Positions 31,817 to 42,374 of a stretch of 64,000 nucleotides of DNA are shown piece by piece. The stretch lies in the NCBI GenBank assembly GCA_948567375.1, contig OX419758.1:50793473-50857472 (forward strand), read 5' to 3'. The translations under genes and the position numbers were made by a program. This stretch comes from Lunularia cruciata (taxonomy: Eukaryota > Streptophyta > Marchantiopsida > Lunulariales > Lunulariaceae). Under the pieces are notes generated by a model that searched no databases, had not been told where the DNA came from, and was given only the letters and a program-made list of their open reading frames with translations. Every line of letters starts with the position of its first letter. Position 1 is the stretch's first letter.

Positions 31817-34800
31817 ATGGATAATTTCCGGTTTTCTTTGGTAAGGATGGAGAAGATATAAAAGTCTTTGTGAGGGACTTCAAGAGAGCTTGCATAGGAA
31901 ACAAGGAGAGGAAGAAGAATGAGTGGGACTCATTATTATCAGATTTCCTTGAGGATACAACCTTTATATGGTATGACTCAGAATACCAAAAGAGAGGGAA
32001 GATAGATGGGCAAGAAGAGTCTTGGCAGAGTTTGACTATAGTACTCATCAAAAAATTTCTTCCATATGAGAGTTATGAGAGATTGATGAGTGAGGTAAGC
32101 TTCCTTAAACAAAGAGATGGAGAGCAAGTGAGAGTCTATGTATAAAGAGTGGAGAAGTTAGAATCCAGGTTTCACATAGTGTTGAGGAAGGGTGGAGATG
32201 ATGTAGAGAAAACTATGATTGGCATAAGAGCCATGCTCACCAAGAATTGTGTGGGAGATTTGGGACCAGAAATTAGAAGCAAGGTGAGATGTGAGAAACT
32301 TGCTTCCAAGGTCAAAGCTATCAAGATTGCAATACATATGGAGGAGAGTTTGGAAGGAGATAAGAGTGATTTTGTGGTGAAGGATGTTGTACATCCTCCT
32401 CAAGGCTACAAGGTAGAACTTTGGATACTTTGGTAGCAAGGGTTGCACCACAAGTAGAAGTTGCTCTGATTCTTTCACCTCTACCAAAAAATCCACTTCA
32501 AAAAATCAAAGAGCAACTTTTAGATCTCAAGATCAATATAGTGCAACTATGGGAGAAGAGAGAGGTTGATCAAAATTTGGGAAGGGTCTAGGAGTTATGG
32601 ACGCTATCCATATAGAGGAGGCCAACTGGCCAACAATTTGAGTGATAGAAATTGTTTTGGTTGTGGAGGAAAAGGTCATATCCAAAGGAATTGCCTTAAT
32701 TTCACTTACCATGGAGGAAGGAGTTATGAAGGAGCCAATAGAGGGAAAGAAGGAGGTAGAGAAACCAAAGTGGCTCCTAATATTAACAAAAGAAAGGAAA
32801 TACCATCCATAAATGTAGTTGAGAGCAAGTTTGAGAATGGAGAGTGCTCAAACTCCAAAGGTCTTAATTTGCAGCTTTTGGCACAAGAGAATAAGAGAGC
32901 TCATTTATAGAGGATGTACACTCTTCTCAAGGACTTACTCCTAGCAAGGATACTCCTATGACTACTAGGAGCACTTGCACTAGCACCTCAACACCATCAA
33001 CAACAAAAACTCCAAGGAAGATGTTGGAGATGGGGGACTTCTTGATCTCAAAGCATTGATGGAACTTCAATGTTTTTTAGGATGGTGGTAGTCACAAGGC
33101 TATCATCACAATGGATCAACTGATCATTTTGAATCCTACATTGAAAGGAGCTTAGAGGTGGTTTGAGTTCTACAAGGAGCAAGAGGAAGAAGAAAGCAAA
33201 AGCTTCAATATGAATGGGGGTGGTGGATGCCAAACCAACACCATGAGAGGCTTGTGAATATGCCTCCAAGATTGATGTGAGAGTTAATGGTCATAACATC
33301 AAGGATGCATTTGTTGATGGAGAATTTTTAGTGCATGCCATGTAAGAGATGTTGATGAAGAAGAAGAAGTTGGGTATGATACTTTCTAGACCTTCAACAT
33401 TTGTGGTGAGCATGGAAAAAAAGCAACAAGTTTGACCAATATGGGTGATAGATAAGGTAGTAGTTTCCATTATGGGAGTTCAAAATCTCATGTCTTTCCC
33501 AGTCATGAAAGATTCAAGTTATGATAGCCTTCTTGGAAGGCTATGGTTGAGAGTAGCACCCACAACCAACTGATGGCACAAAGGGTACTTGAGGATTGGG
33601 CCATCAAACCATAGAGTTACAATTCATGTCACTAATACCACTCATATTTCACATTCAAATACATCATCTTCTAATTATTGGGAATCAGATTCAAAAGAAA
33701 GAGCTTCAAATGTGGACACAAACATGGAAGGAAGAGACTCCTATGGAGAAGGATGAATCTGAATCTGATTCAGATGTGTATCCGTTGTGTGAGCTATGGA
33801 TTTTGTACCTAAGCTAGAGGTTGTGAAAGACCCATATAAATCACCATTGATACTTGAGGAGATAGAGAAGAGGTCATCTTCCCTCATGTATGGTTCAAAT
33901 TTTACCAAGGAGGAGAAGGTGAGATTTGAGGAGACTTTCCACAAGTTCATCCATGTGTTTGCTTTTCGTTACAAGGATCTAAAGGAAGTTACTTTGGAGG
34001 ATCACAAGATAGAGGTGGAGTCACTTGCAAGACGAATCCGCTAAAACCAACATCATACTAGCCCACCAATAGCTTTGGTGGTGAAGAAAGAAATTGATAA
34101 GCTCAAGGAGACTGGATTTATCTTTGGGTAGAGAATTTAGAATGTCTCTAATCATGAATTATATAAGAAAAAGACTAGCAAGCTTTGGATATGTCTGTAT
34201 TACAAGAAGCTCAATGCTATTACTAAGAAGGAATATTACCCTTTGCCATTTATAATGAGATCTTAGAGGAGGTTGCAGGTCATCAAAGATAGATTTTTGG
34301 AGATTTTTATAATGGGTATAACCAAATCAAGATTGCATATGAGCTTCAACAACTCACCACATTCACCACACCTTGGTGACCTTATGCTTTCAAATTCATG
34401 CCTTTTGGGCTATGCAATGCTCCTGCCCCATTCCAATGGTTCATAAATGTGTGTTTGAACCTTTCATTGGGAAAATTATGAGAGACTTCCTTGATGAATT
34501 TTGTGTCTATGGGAGCAAGGAAGAGCACATGATCAAGATCTTGCAATACTTGGATGAAGCAAATGCAACACTCAACCTAGAGAAGTGGATTTTTGGTTGT
34601 GAAGAAGGTCTAATTTTTAGAGCACATCATCTCCAAGGATAGAATAGCAATTGATCTTGAGAAGGTGAAGAAAAATCTTAGACCTTCCATTCCCTTCAAG
34701 CTTGACAAAGTTGTGCCAATTCTTGGGGATGATTGGATAATATAGGAGGTTCATCTTTTCATTTTCCAACAAGACTTATGCATTGACCATCTACACAACA

Positions 34801-35238
34801 AAGGGCATAGAATACATGGTGATTTTGGAGGACAAAGAGGCTCTCAAACCTTTTAAGGAGTTCAAGAAATCCTTTGTTTTAGCTCTAATTATTGCAAATT
34901 CTGATTGAGTAAGTCTTTCATCCTCTACATTGATGCTTCCAATATAGCTATAGGATGCATTCTTAGTTAACCAGACCAAGATAAGCATGATCATCCAATA
35001 GCTTATGCTAGTAGACAGATGGTTTCAATAGAAAATAACTACTCAACCACAAAGAGAGAAGTGTTGGCAATGATCTTTGGTCTCAAGAAGTTTAAACACT
35101 ACTTGATTGGAATGAAAGCCACCATTATCATGGATCAAAAGGCTTGAAAGTGCATCTTCAACAAGACTAATGTGGAAAGGAGGCTAGCAAGGTGGATGAT
35201 ATTCTTGTTTGAGTATGACTACACCATTGAGGATGGCC
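31817..35238 (+). pseudogene. Family A gag-pol, A2 copy, part 1 (Gag to RNase H), broken
   Basis: Starts ATGGATAATTTCCGG at 31817 and is collinear with 37500-40930 of the intact element. Gag (to about 32430), CCHC CFGCGGKGHIQRNC (32656-32697), protease (VDGEFLV near 33317 in place of VDGGSAV), RT (34150-34520, with the F-I-D-D-F box reading FLDEF, so one Asp is lost) and RNase H (34900-35230, YIDASNIAIG) are all visible. Many stops and small insertions interrupt it. It stops at 35238 where the young element is inserted and continues at 43067. Confidence 0.85.
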
Positions 35239-35930
35239 TGTAACACCCATTTGTGCATGTGTGTGGTATTGTGATATTTAGCTTGGTATTACAAGTACTT
35301 AAGAGATATTATTTATATAGAGATAAAGGATGGTTCTATATTAGTCATGGTTAGCTAAAGTTAGTCATAGCTAAGATAGATGGGACCTTACTTTAGAGGA
35401 AGTAGAAAAGATGAGCACCACTATTTTGGATTTTAGTGTGTTGACTTGGTATTATTCCTAGGTGTTTGGCTTTGGGGAAAGAGTTGAGAACTCTTGGGCC
35501 CGCAAGCCTTTTTGTTTTGGATTCTTCTTTAGTCCAAGGATAGCCCATGTGAAGGAATCCTTGCTTTAGTGGTTGGGTCAAGATAAGACCACATGCTTAG
35601 GGGAATATGCCCATGTGAATGGATATTCCTTTCTACTTTTTGACTTTACTTGACTTTTAGTCTAGTAACTTGAGTTACTACGGTAATTAGTAACTTTGGT
35701 ACGTAACTATTTCACAAGTATATAAACAAGGAGTGAGGAGGTACTCATCATCCTTTCATTTGCAACTATCTCTCTCTCATTGAGTTCTCTAGTGAGCAAT
35801 GTCTTGAGTCTTGGAGTGTTAGCCTTGGAGGAGTATGATGGAGTTGGGGTTCCTTGCCTTCTTAGTCCATGGTGCGCTACCATAATAGCCATCAGAGGTT
35901 CATCCTGAGTGAGAGACAGGCCGGCTCACA
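35239..35930 (+). repeat. 5' LTR of the young family A element
   Basis: TGTAACACCC...CCGGCTCACA, 692 bases. A TATA-like TATATAAACAAGG lies near 35718, ~210 bases before the LTR end, followed by a CT-rich tract (CTATCTCTCTCTCATTG) that could mark the start of R. No protein-coding function is supported; open frames on the minus strand in the LTR recur only because the LTR is repeated. Confidence 0.93.
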
Positions 35931-35934
35931 TTTT

Positions 35935-35954
35935 TGGTTCCATTGCCGGGACCT
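35935..35954 (+). other. Primer binding site of the young family A element (tRNA-Asp-like)
   Basis: TGGTTCCATTGCCGGGACCT starts five bases into the internal region (TTTT spacer). It shares TGG, CC, TTGCCGGG in register with the complement of the tRNA-Asp 3' end (from memory). The match is partial, so tRNA identity is likely but unproven. Confidence 0.65.
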
Positions 35955-36010
35955 CTCTAGAAGGCAAGATAATGTTCCGCGTCCAATTCTACATTAGGCA
36001 GAAGGAGGCT

Positions 36011-36142
36011 ATGAGAGCTCACTTGGAGAGAACATTAGGAGAGGAGAGGGCTGAACTTATGTTAGAGAACCAAGATCCATTTGTATACCCTGTAGTTCAT
36101 TATGATGTCTTTGAGGTGATTTTGTACATCTTGTACACATGA
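36011..36142 (+). CDS. Possible short leader ORF of family A (43 codons)
   Basis: ATG at 36011 opens MRAHLERTLGEERAELMLEN and stops at TGA 36140-36142. In A1 (5452 to 5267, minus) the same frame lacks that stop and extends to 61 residues, ending FWGLR. In A2 the frame is broken in both leader copies. It may be the remnant of a short peptide ORF or an upstream ORF in the leader, or chance. No domain recognised. Confidence 0.25.
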   Translation: MRAHLERTLGEERAELMLENQDPFVYPVVHYDVFEVILYILYT

Positions 36143-36766
36143 GAGGAATTGGAGAGATTGTGTGAGGTGGATTGCAGATTTTGGGGATTAAGGTGATTTT
36201 GGGCAAAATCTCAAGTTTGAGATCTGGACTTGAGATTTCTACACATGATAGCTTGGGTTATCTTTCAGTTAGCACACTTGAAATTATTGAGAGAGCTTTT
36301 ATGCGCACTGGGCTAGAATTTTTGAAAGTTGATAGGGTAAAGTGCTCCCGCAACTGCATGCTCTCTGGAAAATTGTACAGAGTCTGCTATTTCTTCAATG
36401 TTTAGTGAATTGTCCTGAAAATTTCCAAGAAAATTCAGTGCATTGTATCCTACCTGGTGCCACAAAAATTAGAGAGAGATCATTTTTGCGCAGTGCGTTA
36501 TGAGTTTTTGAAGTGAGGGGGGTGGTTTTCAGACCAAATCTGAAATATGGGTGCTGAATAGAAAGGTGTCTAGGCCAAATGGCTTGATGAAAAGATCTAA
36601 AATTTTGCAGGGAGGGACGCCCTAGAGTTGTGATCAAGTGTGGAAAATTTCAGAGGACTGTGACATATTCGTTGGGAGATTTGAGTGACATTGTGAGGAA
36701 GGGTCAATTCTGCAGAGTGGAGATCTCATGCATGAGAAGTTTGAGATCAACAAAAAACATGTTTGA
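36143..36766 (+). other. Non-coding leader of the young family A element
   Basis: About 620 bases between the short leader ORF and ORF1. It contains no convincing frame. It is conserved in A1 (5250-5208 then 1946-1430, minus), A2 (30740-31090) and A3 (45220-45860), so it belongs to the element. Confidence 0.7.
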
Positions 36767-37264
36767 GTGTTTAGATTCATCTTTGGGAACATGGAGGGTC
36801 ATCAAGAGTGGAAATTGAGATTATGCAAGGTTCCCCAAGGGTTTGAGGTGATTGTAGGGGTGGATTTGAGGAAAAGAGAGTTTACAATAGAATTTGAAGA
36901 GAGTGTTGAGAGGATCCAAAAACCTACACCACTTGGAGGAAAGAGTGAGTCTAAGTGCTTTCTATGTGGAGAGAAGGGACATAAGGCAAGTTCATGTCCA
37001 TTAACCTTTGAGAGCAAGAGATTGAGGGAAAGGAGAGGCTTACTTGACTTGGGTTTGCATGTTGGACCTTCTTCACCAAGATTGGGAGGGAGAAGATCTA
37101 AGACCAAGGAGTTGTGTGAGGTTTGTGGAGTTGAAGGACTTCCAAAAGGACATGAGTGTAGTGGAGTAAAAGCACTTTTGGAAACTTTGGTGAAGGATCT
37201 TGGAGAGAGTCTTAGTACAGCTACAGAAATACTACCACCTTCATCAGCTAGTTCTCAAGATTAG
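36767..37264 (+). CDS. ORF1: 165-residue zinc-knuckle protein upstream of gag (family A)
   Basis: An intact frame, in a different phase from gag-pol, ends TAG 236 bases before the gag ATG. A CCHC knuckle spans C64, C67, H72, C77 (CFLCGEKGHKASSC). A second Cys/His cluster is C117, C120, H129, C131. A basic segment (FESKRLRERRG) lies between them. The true start may be the Met at 36791 (MEGHQEWKLRLC), which A2 and A3 share. The protein is present, broken, in A1 (898-1432), A2 (31113-31581) and A3 (about 45864-46335). Cys/His residues are mostly kept, which argues for a translated nucleic-acid-binding accessory protein. Ogre elements also carry an extra ORF between the 5' LTR and gag; whether this ORF is related to it is unknown. 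How it is translated from the genomic RNA relative to gag is not evident. Confidence 0.7.
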   Translation: MFRFIFGNMEGHQEWKLRLCKVPQGFEVIVGVDLRKREFTIEFEESVERIQKPTPLGGKSESKCFLCGEKGHKASSCPLTFESKRLRERRGLLDLGLHVGPSSPRLGGRRSKTKELCEVCGVEGLPKGHECSGVKALLETLVKDLGESLSTATEILPPSSASSQD

Positions 37265-37499
37265 TGATGGAGATAATCTTTCAACTTATGGATAAACTAT
37301 CCATGAGAGTTAGATTAATATGCACTCTAGGATTTGATGTTGCTATAGAAATCTTGGAGCAACCTGAACCTTTTGTGTTCCCTAGAGTGGATTATTCTCA
37401 GATGGTGTTAGTCATGTATATACTCTATTAGTAATAGAGTGAGAGAAAAGAAAAGAGAAAAAAAAAATTAAGAGAAAAGAAAGATAGTGAGGGGTTAAG

Positions 37500-40400
37500 A
37501 TGGGGAAACTTCCGGTTTTCTTTGGCAAGGATAGAGAAGATGTGGAGGCCTTTGTGAGAGACTTCAAGAGAGCTTGCATAGGAAACAATGAGAGGAGGAA
37601 GAATGAGTGGGCCTCATTATTACCAGATTTCTTTGAGGATGCAGCACTTACATGGTATGAGTCAGAATACCAAAAGAGAGAGAGGAGAGAGGGGGAAGAG
37701 GAGTCTTGGGAGACTTTGACTTCAGCACTCATTGAGAACTTTCTTCCTGATGAGAGTTATGAGAGATTGATGAGTGAGGTTACATTTCTCAAGCAAGGAG
37801 ATGGAGAGAAAGTGAGGGTCTATGTGGAAAGAGTGGAAAAGTTGGAGTCCAGATTTCGCATAGTGTTGAGGAAGGGTGGGGATGATGTGGAGACTACAAT
37901 GATTGGCATAGGGGCCATGCTCACCAAGAATTTTGTGGGAGGATTGAGACCACAAATTAGAAGCAAGGTGAGATATGAGAAACCTTCTTCCAAGGTTGAA
38001 GCTATCAAGATCGCAATTCATATGGAGGAGAGTTTGGAAGGGGATGAGAGTGATTTGGTGGTGAAGGAGGTTGTGCATCCTCCTCAAGGCTACAAGTATG
38101 GTGGAACTTCTGATACTTTGGTGACAAGGGTTGCACCACAAGTAGTAGTTGCTCCAATTCTTGCACCTCCACCAAAAGATCCACTCCAAACCATCACAGA
38201 ACAACTTGCGGATCTCAAGATCAATGTGGTGCAACTATGGGAGAAGAGAGAGGTGGATCAGAATGTAGGGAGAGGACCTAGGAGTTATGGAAACTATCCA
38301 TATAGAGGAGGCCAACCAGCCAACAATTTCAATGATAGAAATTGTTTTGGTTGTGGAGGAAGAGGCCATATCCAAAGGAATTGCCCAAATTCCACTTACC
38401 ATGGAGGAAGAGGTTATGAGGGAGCCAATAGAGGGAAAGAGGGAGGTAGTGAAACCCAAGTGGCTCCTAATCCCAACAAAGGTAAGGGGATAGCATCCAT
38501 AGATGTGGTTGAGAGCAAGTATGAGAAGGGAGAGTGCTCAAACTCCAAGGGTCTTAATTTGGAGCTTTTGGCACAAGAGAAGAAGAGAGCTCGTTTTGCA
38601 GAGGATGTTCACACTTCTCAAGGATTTACTTCAAGCAAGGATACTCCTATGTCTACTAGGAGCACTCGCACCTCAACACCATCATTAACAAAGACTCCAA
38701 GGAAGAAGTTGGGGATGGAGGACTTCTTGATCTCAAAGCAACAATGGAACTACAATGTGTTGGAGGATGTTGGTAGTCACAAGGCTAACATCACAGTGGG
38801 CCAATTAATTGCTTTGAACCCTACCTTGAGAAAGGAGCTTAGAGGTGGTTTGAGTTCTACAAGGAGCAAGAAGAAGAAGAAGGCAAAAGTTCCAGTATCA
38901 ATGGGGGTGGTGGATGCCAAGCCAGCACCATGGGAGGCTTGTGAATATGCCTCCAAGATTGATGTGAGAGTGAATGGTCACAACATCAAGGATGCATTGG
39001 TTGATGGAGGATCAGCAGTGAATGCCATGTCAGAAAGGTTGATGAAGAAGTTGGGTATGATACCCTCAAGACCTTCAACATTTGTGGTGAGCATGGCAAA
39101 CAAGCAACAAGTTCGACCAGTAGGGGTGATGGATAAGGTGGTAGTTTCAGTTATGGGAGTTCAAAATCTCATGACTTTCCAAGTCTTGAAGGATTCAAGC
39201 TATGACTTACTTCTTGGGAGGCCATGGTTGAGAGCAGCACGCACAACTGATCGATGGCACAAAGGGTACTTAAGGATTGGGCCATCAAACCATAGAGTCA
39301 CTGTTCCTGTGACTAACACCACCAACACCTCACATTCAGATACCCCATCTTCTGATTATTGGGAATCTGATTCTGAAGGAGGAGCTTCAGGTGTGGACAC
39401 AAGCATGGAAGAGGAGACTTCCACGAAGGAGGATGAATCTGAATCTGATTCAGATGTGTATCCTTTGTGTGCTATGGATTTTGCACCTAAACCAGAGGTT
39501 TTGAAGGACCCAGATAAATCACCATTGACACTTGAGGAGGTAGAGAGAAGGTTATCTACCCTCAAGTATGGCCCAAATGTTACCAAGGAGGAGAAGGTGA
39601 GATTTGAGGAGATTTTCCGCAAGTTCATCCATGTGTTTGCTTTTAGTTACAAGGATTTGAAGGAAGTCACCTTGGAGGAGCACAAGATAGAGGTGGAGTC
39701 ACATGCAAGACCAATCCGCCAAAAGCAACTTCGCATTAGCCCACCAATATCTTTGGTTGTGAAGGAGGAGATTGATAAGCTCAAGGAGGCTGGATTTATC
39801 TTTGAGGTGGAGAATTCAGAATGGGTGTCTCCAATTGTCATTGTGAAGAAAAAGAATGGTAAGCTTCGGGTATGTGTGGATTACAAGAAGCTCAATGCTG
39901 TTACCAAGAAGGACTACTACCCATTGCCATTCATTGATGAGATCTTGGAGGAGGTTGCAGGTCATGAGAGGTACAGTTTTGGAGATGGTTATAGTGGATA
40001 TAACCAAATCAAGATTGCACCAGAGCATCAACAACTCACCACATTCACCACACCTTGGGGGACTTACGCTTTCAAGGTCATGCCTTTTGGGCTTTGCAAT
40101 GCTCCAGCCACATTCCAACGGTTCATGAACAAGGTATTTGAACCTTTCATTGGGAAATTTGTGAGAGATTTCATTGATGACTTTTGTGTCTATGGGAGCA
40201 AGGAGGAGCACTTTGAGCACCTAATCAAAGTCTTGCAACGCTTGGATGAGGCAAATGCATCACTCAACCCAGAGAAGTGCATTTTTGGATGTGAAGAAGG
40301 TCTACTTTTGGGGCACATCATCTCCAAGGATGGAATAGCAGTTGATCCTGAGAAGGTGAGGAAAATCTCAGACCTTCCATTCCCTTCAAGCTTGACAAAG

Positions 40401-42326
40401 TTACGCCAATTCTTGGGAATGGTTGGGTACTATAGGAGGTTCATCTTCTCATTTTCCAACAAGGCTTATGCATTGACCATCTACATGAAGAAGGGTGTAG
40501 ATTACATGGTGATTTTGGAAGACAAGGAGGCTCTCAAAGCTTTTGAGGAGCTCAAGCAATCCCTTGTTGTAGCTCCAATTCTTGCTAAACCTGATTGGAG
40601 TAAGTCTTTCATCCTCTACACTGATGCTTCTAATGTAGCTATAGGATGCACTCTTAGTCAATTAGACCAAGATGGGCATGATCATCCAATAGCTTATGCT
40701 AGTAGGCAGATGGTTTCAGCAGAGAAGAACTACTCTGTCACAGAGAGAGAAGGGTTGGCAGTGATCTTTGGTCTCAAGAAGTTTAGACACTACTTGATCG
40801 GAGGGAAAGCCACAATTGTCACGGATCACAAGGCTTTGAAGTACATCTTCAACAAGCCTAATGTTGAAGGGAGACTAGCAAGGTGGATGATTCTCTTGTC
40901 TGAGTATGACTACACAATTGAGGATAGGCCAGGAAAGAAACATGCAAATGCTGATTTGTTATCTAGAGCCTATGATCATGATGGAGATGAGCCAGTAGAT
41001 GATTCCTTCCCGGATGAGGAGCTCATGACAATCTCAGTCACTCAAGAGGTTCCAATGGAGTACAAGGAGATTGTGGATTTTGTGACAAGAGGTAACTATC
41101 CAGAAGGGATGCATGCTAGGGAGAGGAAGGCCCTTGCAGCAAGATCTAGACCTTACACAATGGTGGATGATATTCTTTTTCACCAAGGAGCAGATGGTCT
41201 ACTTCGAAGAGCAGTGGGTAAGGAAGAGTCTATCCTACTCATAAAGGAGTTTCATGAAGGTTTAGTATGTGGAGGACACTTTGCAGGAAAGGTGACTGCT
41301 TTCAAGATTCTAGATGCAGTTTACCATTGGAGAGGGATTTTCAAGGATTGTCTTGATTATTGCAAAACTTGTCATGTTTGTCAAGCTTTTGCTAGAAAGT
41401 CTACATCCACTCCACCACTTAGATCAATTCCATTGCTAGGACCCTTTGAGAAGTGGGGAATTGATTTTGTAGGACCTCTCAATAGAACCCCAAGGAACAA
41501 TCGGTACATTGTGGTAGTTACTGATTACCTTACCAAGTGGGTTGAGGCTAGACCATTGAGGGACAAGAATGAAGATGAAGTGGGTAGATTTCTTTATGAA
41601 CGCATTATCACTAGGTTTGGATGCCCTTTGGAGTTGGTTTCTGATAGAGGAGGAGAGTTTACTGGAAGCATTACTACAGCCATGCTACGACATTTCTCTA
41701 TCACACATAGAGTAACTACATCCTATAAGCCAAATTCCAATGGCTTGGCAGAGAGAACCAATCAGACCTTGTGCATGATGTTGGCCAAAGATGCAGAAAT
41801 GGAGGGGGCTAAACATCATTGGGACAAGAGGATTCATGCAGTTTTGTGGGAGTATAGGACAACCATGAAGACTTCCACTGGATATTCTCCATTCCAATTG
41901 GTGTATGGTATTGAGTCTACCTTACCTATTCACTTTGATCTTCCTACCTTCCAAAGCATTCATAGGAGATTGAAGAAAGCACAAGGAAGTGATGCAGAGA
42001 AGTCAAGGAAGGATCAACTCATGGAGTTGGAAGAGGCAAGAGCAGTTGCTATGGTTCGAGTGGAGCAAGCCCAAAGGAAACAAAAGGAGAGCTATGACAA
42101 GAGGCAAGGCAAGAAGAAGGTGGAGCCTTTCAAAGAAGGTGATTGGGTAATGTTGTTTGATTCCATTCGATTCAAGAGAGTACAAAAGAAGTTTTTGCCT
42201 AAGTACTTTGGACCTTTCATAGTAGAGAAGGTGTGGGGAAATTACACTTATGATCTCAAGGAGTTGGGAGGAAGACACTTTGATAGGATTAACCATGATA
42301 AGTTGAAGATGTACCATAGAAGGTAG
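37500..42326 (+). CDS. gag-pol: Gag-Pol polyprotein of the young family A element (1608 aa, one frame)
   Basis: A single uninterrupted frame encodes capsid and all replication enzymes. Gag: residues ~1-190, Trp/Leu-rich retrotransposon capsid domain. CCHC: C282, C285, H290, C295. Protease: ALVDGGSAVN with Asp502; D-G-G replaces D-S/T-G, as I recall in other Tat-type elements. RT: ~770-1000, with SFGDGYSGYNQI, MPFGLCNAPATFQ and F-I-D-D-F (D893, D894). RNase H: ~1035-1160, D1042 in YTDASNVAIG, TEREGLAV, TDHKALKY. Integrase: HHCC zinc region ~1250-1300 (CKTCHVCQ), core D1322, D1382, E1418, so 35 residues separate the last two, then a C-terminal region with no chromodomain. Gag and Pol share one frame with no stop or shift, as in many plant Ty3 elements. 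All catalytic residues are present, so the copy is probably competent. TAG at 42324-42326 is followed by the purine tract and LTR. Confidence 0.95.
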   Translation: MGKLPVFFGKDREDVEAFVRDFKRACIGNNERRKNEWASLLPDFFEDAALTWYESEYQKRERREGEEESWETLTSALIENFLPDESYERLMSEVTFLKQGDGEKVRVYVERVEKLESRFRIVLRKGGDDVETTMIGIGAMLTKNFVGGLRPQIRSKVRYEKPSSKVEAIKIAIHMEESLEGDESDLVVKEVVHPPQGYKYGGTSDTLVTRVAPQVVVAPILAPPPKDPLQTITEQLADLKINVVQLWEKREVDQNVGRGPRSYGNYPYRGGQPANNFNDRNCFGCGGRGHIQRNCPNSTYHGGRGYEGANRGKEGGSETQVAPNPNKGKGIASIDVVESKYEKGECSNSKGLNLELLAQEKKRARFAEDVHTSQGFTSSKDTPMSTRSTRTSTPSLTKTPRKKLGMEDFLISKQQWNYNVLEDVGSHKANITVGQLIALNPTLRKELRGGLSSTRSKKKKKAKVPVSMGVVDAKPAPWEACEYASKIDVRVNGHNIKDALVDGGSAVNAMSERLMKKLGMIPSRPSTFVVSMANKQQVRPVGVMDKVVVSVMGVQNLMTFQVLKDSSYDLLLGRPWLRAARTTDRWHKGYLRIGPSNHRVTVPVTNTTNTSHSDTPSSDYWESDSEGGASGVDTSMEEETSTKEDESESDSDVYPLCAMDFAPKPEVLKDPDKSPLTLEEVERRLSTLKYGPNVTKEEKVRFEEIFRKFIHVFAFSYKDLKEVTLEEHKIEVESHARPIRQKQLRISPPISLVVKEEIDKLKEAGFIFEVENSEWVSPIVIVKKKNGKLRVCVDYKKLNAVTKKDYYPLPFIDEILEEVAGHERYSFGDGYSGYNQIKIAPEHQQLTTFTTPWGTYAFKVMPFGLCNAPATFQRFMNKVFEPFIGKFVRDFIDDFCVYGSKEEHFEHLIKVLQRLDEANASLNPEKCIFGCEEGLLLGHIISKDGIAVDPEKVRKISDLPFPSSLTKLRQFLGMVGYYRRFIFSFSNKAYALTIYMKKGVDYMVILEDKEALKAFEELKQSLVVAPILAKPDWSKSFILYTDASNVAIGCTLSQLDQDGHDHPIAYASRQMVSAEKNYSVTEREGLAVIFGLKKFRHYLIGGKATIVTDHKALKYIFNKPNVEGRLARWMILLSEYDYTIEDRPGKKHANADLLSRAYDHDGDEPVDDSFPDEELMTISVTQEVPMEYKEIVDFVTRGNYPEGMHARERKALAARSRPYTMVDDILFHQGADGLLRRAVGKEESILLIKEFHEGLVCGGHFAGKVTAFKILDAVYHWRGIFKDCLDYCKTCHVCQAFARKSTSTPPLRSIPLLGPFEKWGIDFVGPLNRTPRNNRYIVVVTDYLTKWVEARPLRDKNEDEVGRFLYERIITRFGCPLELVSDRGGEFTGSITTAMLRHFSITHRVTTSYKPNSNGLAERTNQTLCMMLAKDAEMEGAKHHWDKRIHAVLWEYRTTMKTSTGYSPFQLVYGIESTLPIHFDLPTFQSIHRRLKKAQGSDAEKSRKDQLMELEEARAVAMVRVEQAQRKQKESYDKRQGKKKVEPFKEGDWVMLFDSIRFKRVQKKFLPKYFGPFIVEKVWGNYTYDLKELGGRHFDRINHDKLKMYHRR

Positions 42327-42360
42327 AGAGACCTTCACTTTGAGGACAAAGTGAAAACTT

Positions 42361-42374
42361 AGTCCGGGGGTAAA
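42361..42374 (+). other. Polypurine tract region of the young family A element
   Basis: AGTCCGGGGGTAAA lies directly before the 3' LTR. The G run is the only purine-rich stretch next to the LTR. The same place in A2 reads GTCCGAGGGTCTA and in A3 GTCCAAGAGTAAA, so the core is degraded in the dead copies. Confidence 0.6.

Noticed and set aside
35393..35892. Minus-strand open frames of ~60 codons repeated in the family A LTRs
   Set aside because: They are the same only because the LTRs are the same; they are broken in the older LTRs and have no protein-like features.
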